From NCBI GenBank assembly GCA_016866675.1, contig VGLO01000021.1, positions 1 through 12,279 of the forward strand: DNA of 12,279 bases, written 5' to 3'. A model generated the notes under the pieces. It was not told where the DNA came from and ran no database searches. It saw only the letters and a list, made by a program, of their open reading frames with translations. The position numbers were made by a program, and so were the translations under genes. Each line of letters begins with the position of its first letter. Position 1 is the first letter of the stretch. Shown here in pieces: positions 1-5,997 of this stretch. Source of the stretch: Candidatus Staskawiczbacteria bacterium (lineage in GTDB: Bacteria > Patescibacteriota > Minisyncoccia > Minisyncoccales > Staskawiczbacteraceae).

Positions 1-486
1 TTAGCAAAAAGTTTTGAATATGACTATGTTTTAGTAGGTGAAAATTTAATATTGGGAAACTTCAAAGATGAAAAGGAAGTTGTTGAACTTTGGATGAATA
101 GCCCGGGCCACAGAGCCAATATTTTAAATGAAAGATTTACCGAAATTGGAGTGGCGATTATTAAGGGTACATATAAAGGAAAAACTGCATGGATGGGCGT
201 GCAGGAGTTTGGGTTGCCTCTTTCAGTTTGCGACCAACCAAGCGTGGAAATAAAAAATAAAGTTGAGATAAATCAGGCTGAATTAAATGAGCTATCCGTT
301 AAAATTGATTTAAAAAAAGAAGAAATTGAAAACACTAATAAAAAATCAAATGAATATTCAAAAAAAGTTGATGAATATAATCAATTAGTTGTCGAGTATA
401 ATACACTGTCCCAATTATCAAAAAACTTAATATTGCAGTACAACAATCAGGTCAATGTCTTTAATCAGTGCGTTTCTGGAAGTTAG
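1..486 (+). CDS. CAP/SCP-domain protein with C-terminal coiled coil (5' partial)
   Basis: The reading frame is open from base 1 with no stop or convincing start, so the 5' end lies outside the window. A TTG at 52 is in frame but falls inside the conserved domain and is not a credible start. The visible 161 residues begin in a CAP/SCP (cysteine-rich secretory protein) domain. Its signatures are GEN at residues 13-15, WMNSPGHRANIL at 31-42 and TEIGV at 47-51, then the usual closing strand near WMGVQEFG. Glu14, His37 and Glu48 would be the CAP cavity residues. From about residue 80 to 150 the chain is Lys/Glu/Asn-rich and heptad-like, a probable coiled coil, ending with a lone Cys. CAP proteins in bacteria are usually exported; the signal peptide would be in the missing part. 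Their biochemical role is generally unclear, so none is assigned. The next gene starts 6 bases after the stop, suggesting co-transcription. Confidence 0.85.
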   Translation, partial: LAKSFEYDYVLVGENLILGNFKDEKEVVELWMNSPGHRANILNERFTEIGVAIIKGTYKGKTAWMGVQEFGLPLSVCDQPSVEIKNKVEINQAELNELSVKIDLKKEEIENTNKKSNEYSKKVDEYNQLVVEYNTLSQLSKNLILQYNNQVNVFNQCVSGS

Positions 487-492
487 TAATAA

Positions 493-1239
493 ATGAAAGT
501 TAGAGCAATAAAAACTCGAAAGTTTTTGCCACCAAAGGATGACTTGTTTTCGTTTATAAGAGAAAGTTTTTCTCATATTAAATTGAGAGAAAGATCAGTT
601 ATTGTAGTCACATCTAAAATAGTTTCTATTGCAGAGGGGAGATGTATTAAAATAGGAAGTAAAACAAAAAAAGCAGAACTTATTAAAAGAGAAGCAGATT
701 TTTACATTGATAAAAATAAAATATCTGGAAAGATTTCAACACTGACGATTAAAGATAATATTTTAACTTCTTCTTCTGGAATTGATGAAAGTAATGGTAA
801 TGGGTACTATATATTGTGGCCGATAAAACCTTTTCTGTCTGCTAAAAGAATATATGAATTTATTAAAGAAGAATACTCCTTAAAAAAATTTGCAGTTATT
901 ATTTCAGATAGTCGCAGGACTCCTTTAAGGGAAGGGATTTTAGGAATAGGACTCTCATATTATGGATTAGAACCATTGCGAGACTATAAAGGTAGTAAAG
1001 ATATTTTTGGTAGAGAAATGAACTTCTCTAAGGCAAATATAGTTGATTCACTATCTACAATGGCGGTGTTTCAAATGGGAGAAGGAGATGAACAGACTCC
1101 ACTCGCAATTATAGAAGATATTAAAGACCTGCATTTTATCAACAAGGATTTTTCAAAAAATGATATATTAAAAACAAACATTAAAGAAGATAAGTACAGC
1201 TTCTTCTTAGAATCAAATATTTGGAAAAAAGGAAAATAA
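493..1239 (+). CDS. CofE-family (F420-0:L-glutamate ligase-like) gamma-glutamyl ligase
   Basis: This 248-residue protein matches the CofE/FbiB ligase family (COG1478), which adds L-glutamate through its gamma-amine using GTP or a similar nucleotide. Visible family signatures are VVTSKIVSIAEGR (38-50), SGIDESN (95-101), the DSRRTPLREG segment with GIG (139-153), DYKGSKDIFGRE (164-175), Asp185 and GEGDEQTP (196-203). The acidic residues are expected metal/nucleotide ligands. Length is normal for the stand-alone ligase. Nothing else in the window belongs to F420 synthesis, and F420 is not expected in such a reduced genome. Relatives in F420-less bacteria are, as I recall, annotated as putative folate gamma-glutamate ligases, so folate polyglutamylation is a reasonable alternative. 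The ATG at 493 has no Shine-Dalgarno. The gene is 6 bases behind the CAP gene and 1 base ahead of the phosphoesterase. Family call is firm; substrate is unknown. Confidence 0.85.
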   Translation: MKVRAIKTRKFLPPKDDLFSFIRESFSHIKLRERSVIVVTSKIVSIAEGRCIKIGSKTKKAELIKREADFYIDKNKISGKISTLTIKDNILTSSSGIDESNGNGYYILWPIKPFLSAKRIYEFIKEEYSLKKFAVIISDSRRTPLREGILGIGLSYYGLEPLRDYKGSKDIFGREMNFSKANIVDSLSTMAVFQMGEGDEQTPLAIIEDIKDLHFINKDFSKNDILKTNIKEDKYSFFLESNIWKKGK

Positions 1240-1240
1240 T

Positions 1241-1705
1241 ATGAAATTTGCAATTGTTTCAGATACTCACGACAATATAAATAACTTTAAAAAGGTAATT
1301 GACTGGCTCAATAAAGAAAAAATTGAGACGATTTTACATTGTGGAGATATTTGCAATAAAGAAACAATTGACGAAGCGTCTAAAATTTTTAAAGGAGAAA
1401 TAAAATTTGTTAGAGGAAACGGAGATTTTCATTTAGATGATATTCCAGAAACCATGGAAATTGAGTTGGGTGGAAAAAAAATATTTTTAAATCATTATCC
1501 TGACATCGCAAAAAATAAAGTTGAATCAGGCAAGTACGACTTAGTTTTTTATGGTCATACACACAAACCGTGGGAGGAAAAAGTAGGGGAATGCAGATTA
1601 GTTAACCCAGGAGAGTTATCGGGTCAGAGGTTTAAGCCTACTTTTGCTATTTATGATACAGAAACAGATAAATTGGAACTAAAAATTTTAGAATTACTTT
1701 CTTAG
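1241..1705 (+). CDS. YfcE/MJ0936-type metallophosphoesterase
   Basis: A complete 154-residue calcineurin-like phosphoesterase of the small YfcE class. The metal-binding motifs occur in the standard order: SDTH (7-10, ligands Asp8 and His10), CGD (34-36, Asp36), RGNGD (58-62, Asn60), NH (84-85, His85) and GHTH (105-108, His106 and His108), followed by VNPGELSG (121-128), the usual NPGS-like turn. There is no signal peptide, so it acts in the cytoplasm, hydrolysing a phosphodiester or phosphomonoester with a two-metal centre. The physiological substrate of this family is usually unknown. It starts one base after the ligase stop, with a weak AAGGAAA upstream. Translational coupling with the ligase is likely. 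No clear terminator follows; the next promoter begins within 8 bases of the stop. Confidence 0.88.
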   Translation: MKFAIVSDTHDNINNFKKVIDWLNKEKIETILHCGDICNKETIDEASKIFKGEIKFVRGNGDFHLDDIPETMEIELGGKKIFLNHYPDIAKNKVESGKYDLVFYGHTHKPWEEKVGECRLVNPGELSGQRFKPTFAIYDTETDKLELKILELLS

Positions 1706-1712
1706 TTTTAAA

Positions 1713-1742
1713 TTGACAAAACTATTGATTGTATCGTATTTT
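1713..1742 (+). promoter_or_regulatory. Sigma-70-like promoter for the 1780 gene
   Basis: A perfect -35 TTGACA (1713-1718) is followed after 18 bases by TATTTT (1737-1742), four of six matches to TATAAT. Transcription would start near 1749, leaving a leader of about 30 bases that carries the strong ribosome binding site. Confidence 0.55.
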
Positions 1743-1767
1743 AAGTGAAACGCACCTTGAAACTTTT

Positions 1768-1775
1768 AAGGAGGT
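1768..1775 (+). promoter_or_regulatory. Strong Shine-Dalgarno site AAGGAGGT
   Basis: A perfect eight-base anti-16S match, 4 bases before the ATG at 1780. It fixes the start of this gene at 1780 rather than the in-frame upstream TTG at 1729. No other gene in the window has a comparable site, which makes this one unusual. Confidence 0.75.
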
Positions 1776-1779
1776 ATTC

Positions 1780-2346
1780 ATGAAAAAGTCTAAGGGAATT
1801 ATTACTTTGGTAATTTTCATTATGATTATTTTCGTGATTATTTTTTCATGGAAAAAATATTATGGATTTACCTTTGAAAAAGTAGTAGTTGAAGAGCCAA
1901 GTATCTTCATACAGTGTAAGCGGACTCTTAGGGAGGTACTGGAAGCTGGATGCTACGACTATCTTGATAATGACCTTGTAAATCAAAAATTTATCTCAAA
2001 AGAAGAACAATGTGGTAAACACTACATTTGCAAGCCCTACTACTTTGACCAAGTAATGGAGGCAGATCAAGTTGAAGCTAAAATGAAGCTCGATGGCTAT
2101 CGTCCAGCAACGATTATGGCTTTGCTCTCATTCGGAGAGAAAAATCCAGATCTTCAGCGAAATTTTCCCATTTTTGCGCTCGGCAGTAAAACTACGGTAA
2201 ATGGATTCGTAAGGTCACCGTATCTTGGCTTTTTTGCCACTTCTGAATACAGAACAATTGGCTTGGGACCTATTCTTAAATTTCATCCCAGAGTCAGGTT
2301 TCTTGGAGTAAAAGAGGTAACCCAAGAGGTTGCACGAAGACAATAA
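1780..2346 (+). CDS. Membrane-anchored protein of unknown function
   Basis: The protein has 188 residues. The start is set by AAGGAGGT just upstream. Residues 7-23 form one hydrophobic segment after a Lys-rich start, so the protein is probably anchored with the rest outside, or is exported. The outer part has four cysteines (46, 58, 78, 84), suitable for disulfides. The C-terminal half carries YRPATIMALLSFGEKN (107-122), DLQRNFPIFALGS (124-136) and RFLGVKE (173-179). I recall a recurrent uncharacterised small-protein family in CPR genomes with this 'RPAT..ELL.fG...P.lqr.fPI.ALGS...RFL.V' pattern, but cannot verify it. The gene is a unit of its own, with promoter, Shine-Dalgarno and terminator. 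Four of ten arginines are CGN codons (CGG, CGT, CGA), whereas the secD arginines are AGA/AGG, so it may have a different origin or a high expression level. No function is assigned. Confidence 0.7.
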   Translation: MKKSKGIITLVIFIMIIFVIIFSWKKYYGFTFEKVVVEEPSIFIQCKRTLREVLEAGCYDYLDNDLVNQKFISKEEQCGKHYICKPYYFDQVMEADQVEAKMKLDGYRPATIMALLSFGEKNPDLQRNFPIFALGSKTTVNGFVRSPYLGFFATSEYRTIGLGPILKFHPRVRFLGVKEVTQEVARRQ

Positions 2347-2355
2347 ATTGTCATT

Positions 2356-2392
2356 TCCCTATGCAGGTAATACTTGCGCAGGGATTTTTTTT
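2356..2392 (+). terminator. Rho-independent terminator after the 1780 gene
   Basis: TCCCT (2356-2360) pairs with AGGGA (2380-2384). An inner TGCA/TGCG pairing continues the stem after one A-C mismatch, around a loop of about nine bases. Eight T residues follow from 2385. Confidence 0.75.
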
Positions 2393-2403
2393 ATATATTG
2401 ATA

Positions 2404-2431
2404 TTGATTAATTTAGAAAGTAATGTATAAT
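2404..2431 (+). promoter_or_regulatory. Promoter for secDF
   Basis: TTGATT (2404-2409), a 16-base spacer and a perfect TATAAT (2426-2431). The secD ATG is only 17 bases past the -10 box, so the leader would be about 10 bases, with no Shine-Dalgarno. Confidence 0.65.
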
Positions 2432-2448
2432 AAACCATTACTTTTTAT

Positions 2449-3876
2449 ATGAAACAAAAATACTGGATATTTATAGGAATAATTGTTTTGACTTTTTTGG
2501 CTGGAAATTTTGTCTATCCTGACTATTTTAATAAGGGGGTAGATTTTTTTAACGAAAAATTTAGCTTAAATATTCCGCATTACTGGACAAAACCATATCA
2601 GCTTGGATTGGATTTACAGGGTGGAGTGAGTTTGGTTTACCAAGCTGATTTGTCATCTGTGACAAATAAATCAGAAGCCATGCAGGGTTTGAGAGATGTA
2701 ATTGAAAGAAGGGTTAACTTATTTGGCGTTTCAGAGCCTGTTGTACAAATTCAGGGAGATGACAGGTTGATTGTTGAGCTTCCCGGCCTTAAAGATGTTA
2801 AAGAAGCAATTGATACCATAGGTCAAACGCCATATTTAGAGTTTGGAGAGCAAAGAACAGAGCTTGAAACTCAGCAAATAATAGACAAAATAAAAGAGAT
2901 TCAAGAGGCACAGAAAAAAGACCCAAACTTTGATGTCACAACAATCAAGGACTGGGAAGTTGCTTTGCAGGATCCTAATTTTAAACCAACAGAGCTAACA
3001 GGAAAATATTTATCAAGAGCAAATGTATTGTTTGACCAAACAACCTTTAGACCTCAAATTGAATTAAACTTTAATTCAGAGGGAGAAAAATTATTTGAAG
3101 AAATCACAGCAAGAAATATCCAAAAACCTTTGGCAATTATGCTTGATGGAGCTTCAATTATTGACACTACCGGAGATGGTGTTATCGATGCAAATGATAT
3201 TTATGCTCCAATAGTTCAAAACAAAATTACTGGAGGAAAGGCAGTTATTACAGGAAGCTTAGATGCAAAAACAGCAAATGACATTGCAAGGAGGTTAAAT
3301 TCTGGAGCTTTGCCGGTAAAAATTGGTAACCCAATTTCTCAAGAAACAGTTGGGCCAACTTTGGGGGCTGTTTCTCTTAAAAACTCTTTAAGGGCTGGAA
3401 TTTATGGCCTAATTGCAGTTGTTTTATTTATGATTGTTATTTATAGATTGCCGGGGCTTTTAGCTTCTATTGCACTGATAATTTATATAGGAATTAATTT
3501 GTCTCTATTTAAGATGATTCCTATTACATTAACTTTAGCTGGAATTGGAGGATTTATTCTTTCTATTGGAATGGCTGTTGACGCTAACATTTTAATTTTT
3601 GCCAGAATGAAAGAAGAGCTAAACGAAGGTAAGCAATTGTCTGTTGCTATTGAAGAGGGCTTTAAGAGAGCGTGGCCATCTATAAGAGACAGTAATTTTA
3701 ACTCTTTGATTGTTTGTGCCATTTTGTTTTTAGTTTCAACTTCTTTTGTTAAGGGGTTTGCTTTTACTTTAGCGATTGGTATTTTAGTTAGCATGTTTTC
3801 GGCAATATTTGTAACGAGAATATTTTTATTAGTTTTCTTGAGTCAAAAATTAGATAAATTTAAATGGCTAGTGTAA
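2449..3876 (+). CDS. secD: Protein translocase subunit SecD
   Basis: SecD works with SecF and SecYEG in the cytoplasmic membrane, using the proton motive force to pull exported proteins through on the outer side. The 475-residue protein has an N-terminal transmembrane segment (about 5-22), the hallmark LGLDLQGG (52-59), and a large outer domain. A C-terminal bundle of five membrane segments begins near residue 313, with GMAVDANILIFAR (374-386) containing the conserved Asp378 of the RND-like proton path. It is shorter than the E. coli protein, as is normal outside proteobacteria. An insertion around residues 140-195 is Lys/Asp/Gln-rich. The ATG at 2449 has no ribosome binding site. secF overlaps or abuts the 3' end. 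Together they should serve export of the signal-peptide protein downstream. Confidence 0.97.
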   Translation: MKQKYWIFIGIIVLTFLAGNFVYPDYFNKGVDFFNEKFSLNIPHYWTKPYQLGLDLQGGVSLVYQADLSSVTNKSEAMQGLRDVIERRVNLFGVSEPVVQIQGDDRLIVELPGLKDVKEAIDTIGQTPYLEFGEQRTELETQQIIDKIKEIQEAQKKDPNFDVTTIKDWEVALQDPNFKPTELTGKYLSRANVLFDQTTFRPQIELNFNSEGEKLFEEITARNIQKPLAIMLDGASIIDTTGDGVIDANDIYAPIVQNKITGGKAVITGSLDAKTANDIARRLNSGALPVKIGNPISQETVGPTLGAVSLKNSLRAGIYGLIAVVLFMIVIYRLPGLLASIALIIYIGINLSLFKMIPITLTLAGIGGFILSIGMAVDANILIFARMKEELNEGKQLSVAIEEGFKRAWPSIRDSNFNSLIVCAILFLVSTSFVKGFAFTLAIGILVSMFSAIFVTRIFLLVFLSQKLDKFKWLV

Positions 3877-4760
3877 ATATGTTTAAATTCACAAAATATT
3901 CAACAATATACTATGTCTTTTCTGGAATTTTAATAATTGCATCAATTGTTGCATTGTTTTTATTTGGCCTAAAATTTGGAATTGAGTTTACTGGAGGAAG
4001 TAATATGGAAGTTTCTTTCTTAAATGAAAGGCCAAGCAATCAAGATATTGCAAATCAGATTTCTGAATTTAATTTAGGAGAAGTTATAATACAGCCCGTT
4101 GGAGAAAATGATGCTGTTTTAAGATTTAAAGGGGTAGACGAGAGCACTCATAATCAAATAGTTTCAAAAATTAATGAACTATCACCGTTGGAGGAGAAGA
4201 ATTTTCAGTTTATTGGACCTTCTATTGGAAATGAGCTAAAAAACAAAACACTAATTTCTATTGGTTTGGTTTTATTGGCTATTACCTTATACATTGCTTT
4301 GGCATTTAGAAAGGTTTCAAGGCCGGTTTCCTCATGGAAGTATGGAATTGCATCTTTGATTGCTCTTTTTCATGATATTTTAATACCAATTGGAGTATTT
4401 GCTGTATTAGGCAGATTCTATGGTGTGGAAATTACAACTCCTATAGTTGCAGCCTTGCTAACGGTTCTTGGATTTTCGGTTCACGATACAATAGTTATTT
4501 TTGATAGGATTAGAGAAAACATTCAAAAGACCGGAGTAAATAATTTTAGTGAAACAGTTGACCTTAGCTTGAATCAAACATTGGGCAGGTCTATAACCAC
4601 CACATTAACAACTCTAATTGTAATGGTTGCTATATTTTTCTTTGGAGGGGTCACGCTTAAGTGGTTTTCATTGGCTTTAATAGTTGGAATTACATCTGGG
4701 GCCTATTCATCAATATTTATTGCAGGACCTTTGCTTGTCACGTGGTATAAGAAGACCTAA
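3864..4760 (+). CDS. secF: Protein translocase subunit SecF
   Basis: Partner of SecD in the SecDF complex. As given, the protein has 298 residues: an N-terminal membrane segment (about 16-36), the signature FGIEFTGGSN (38-47), an outer P4-type domain, and five C-terminal membrane segments with VLGFSVHDTIVIFDRIREN, whose HD is at residues 207-208. Starting at ATG 3864 the gene overlaps secD by 13 bases. An in-frame ATG at 3879 gives MFKFTKYS, which looks more like a typical SecF N-terminus and would lie 2 bases after the secD stop. Neither start has a Shine-Dalgarno, so the choice is open by five residues. No terminator is visible after the stop at 4760. Confidence 0.96.
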   Translation: MASVNMFKFTKYSTIYYVFSGILIIASIVALFLFGLKFGIEFTGGSNMEVSFLNERPSNQDIANQISEFNLGEVIIQPVGENDAVLRFKGVDESTHNQIVSKINELSPLEEKNFQFIGPSIGNELKNKTLISIGLVLLAITLYIALAFRKVSRPVSSWKYGIASLIALFHDILIPIGVFAVLGRFYGVEITTPIVAALLTVLGFSVHDTIVIFDRIRENIQKTGVNNFSETVDLSLNQTLGRSITTTLTTLIVMVAIFFFGGVTLKWFSLALIVGITSGAYSSIFIAGPLLVTWYKKT

Positions 4761-4763
4761 AAT

Positions 4764-4799
4764 TTGACTATTGACATATCTAGTTTTATATGGTAAATA
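4764..4799 (+). promoter_or_regulatory. Probable promoter for the sigma4/HARE gene
   Basis: TTGACA (4771-4776) is followed after 17 bases by TAAATA (4794-4799), preceded by TG with one base between, as in an extended -10. An alternative pairing is TTGACT (4764-4769) with TTATAT (4786-4791). Which one is used cannot be decided from sequence. Confidence 0.4.
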
Positions 4800-4830
4800 T
4801 TAATAATTCACGGTAAATAGCTAAATAAAG

Positions 4831-5862
4831 ATGGAAAAAATCAATTATTTACAAACTTATCAAAAATTTACCAAGGGCCTATCAAAAAAAGTAAAAGACA
4901 TTTTTGACAGGCGTTTTGGCGTAAAATCAGGCCAAGTTGAAACATTAGAATCTATTGGAAAAAGCCTTGGTATTACAAGGGAAAGAGTGCGTCAAATTGA
5001 AGAGGCTGGTTTTAATCATGTTAAGAAAAACCACAAAGATTCTTTATATGTTATATTTACTGAATTTGGTTCTTATTTTGCTAAAAAGGGTGGCTTTAAA
5101 AAAGAGGACCTAGTTTTAGAAGAGCTTGCAGGAAAAAAAAACAAACCATATGTTTTGTTTTTACTTACTCTTGGGGGTGATAGATTTAAAAGAGTATCAG
5201 CTAAAAAGGATTTTCATTACTTTTGGTTGGCTAACCCAGCTTCAGATAAACAGGTAAAAGACACACTAGAAAATATTGTAAAGGATATAGATTCACAAAA
5301 ACAGTTACTTGATAAAAATCAAATGATTTCAACATTTGCCTCAAAGCATAATATAAGCCAGGAGGCAGTGGCTTCTTACATTGAAATTTCAAAAAAAATA
5401 CAAGAAAGCAAAGATGGTAAATTGGGACTAATAACTTGGCCTGAAATAAAGCCAAGGGGAGTCAGAGATAAGGCATTTTTGGTATTTAAAAAGGAAAAAA
5501 AGCCTTTACATTTTAGGCTAATTGCTCAATTAATTGATGGGCTAGGATACAATGGAGAAGATAAAAAGGCCCACCCTCAAACAGTTCATAATGAGCTTAT
5601 AAAAGACACAAGATTTGTTTTAGTTGGTAGAGGAACATATGCTTTGGCTGAATGGGGTTATGTGCCAGGAACAATTAAGGACATTATTACAAAAGTCCTA
5701 AAGGACAAGCAAGAAGCAGTTCACCAAGAAGACTTGGTAAAGGAGGTTTTAGCTCAAAGAATTGTTGCAAAAAATACAGTATTGATTAACTTAAACAATA
5801 AAAAGTTCTTCTCAAAAAATGAGGACGGAAAGTATATATTAAGAGAAACTCAATTATCTTAA
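4831..5862 (+). CDS. Sigma-70 region 4 / HARE helix-turn-helix regulator
   Basis: The protein has 343 residues, is cytoplasmic and basic. Residues 17-66 form a sigma-70 region 4 helix-turn-helix, with the diagnostic SIGKSLGITRERVRQIE at 41-57, the part of sigma that reads the -35 box. No region 2 is present, so it cannot melt a promoter alone and is not a complete sigma factor. Residues 70-205 are unassigned and mostly helical-looking. A HARE-HTH winged helix follows at about 209-279 (KPLHFRLIAQLI, HPQTVHNELIKD, FVLVGRGTYALAEWGY), the domain type of the RNA polymerase delta subunit and ASXL proteins. Residues 281-338 look like a second, weaker winged helix ending KFFSKNEDGKYIL. It probably binds DNA or RNA polymerase as a regulator. 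The gene stands alone, between a likely promoter and a strong terminator. Confidence 0.82.
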   Translation: MEKINYLQTYQKFTKGLSKKVKDIFDRRFGVKSGQVETLESIGKSLGITRERVRQIEEAGFNHVKKNHKDSLYVIFTEFGSYFAKKGGFKKEDLVLEELAGKKNKPYVLFLLTLGGDRFKRVSAKKDFHYFWLANPASDKQVKDTLENIVKDIDSQKQLLDKNQMISTFASKHNISQEAVASYIEISKKIQESKDGKLGLITWPEIKPRGVRDKAFLVFKKEKKPLHFRLIAQLIDGLGYNGEDKKAHPQTVHNELIKDTRFVLVGRGTYALAEWGYVPGTIKDIITKVLKDKQEAVHQEDLVKEVLAQRIVAKNTVLINLNNKKFFSKNEDGKYILRETQLS

Positions 5863-5882
5863 TGAAATTGATATATTTAACC

Positions 5883-5915
5883 AAAAAAACAAGCGTCAAA
5901 AACGCTTGTTTTTTT
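5883..5915 (+). terminator. Rho-independent terminator after the sigma4/HARE gene
   Basis: A perfect ten-base stem, AAACAAGCGT (5887-5896) with ACGCTTGTTT (5902-5911), a CAAAA loop, and a T tract running to 5915. Confidence 0.9.
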
Positions 5916-5927
5916 GTTGTGACTTGA

Positions 5928-5956
5928 TTGTGTACTTTTTCTAAAAGTTGTATAAT
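5928..5956 (+). promoter_or_regulatory. Promoter for the large surface protein
   Basis: TTGTGT (5928-5933), a 17-base spacer and a perfect TATAAT (5951-5956). The leader would be about 35 bases, with no Shine-Dalgarno. A second TATAAT at 5978-5983 lies 14 bases before the ATG but has only a weak -35 (TTATAC, 5956-5961). Confidence 0.6.
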
Positions 5957-5963
5957 TATACAA
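5948..5963. promoter_or_regulatory. Perfect 16-bp palindrome over the -10 box (possible operator)
   Basis: TTGTATAATTATACAA is its own reverse complement and covers the TATAAT at 5951-5956. Symmetry extends to 5945-5966 with one mismatched pair. A second small inverted repeat (ACTTTT 5934-5939 and AAAAGT 5943-5948) adjoins it. A dimeric repressor site is possible, but AT-rich DNA produces such palindromes by chance. Confidence 0.35.
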
Positions 5964-5997
5964 TTTAATCTTAAATATATAATTTTAATAAAATTGT

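Noticed and set aside
1729..1779. Upstream TTG start adding 17 residues to the 1780 gene
   Set aside because: It overlaps the promoter region, and AAGGAGGT sits directly before ATG 1780.
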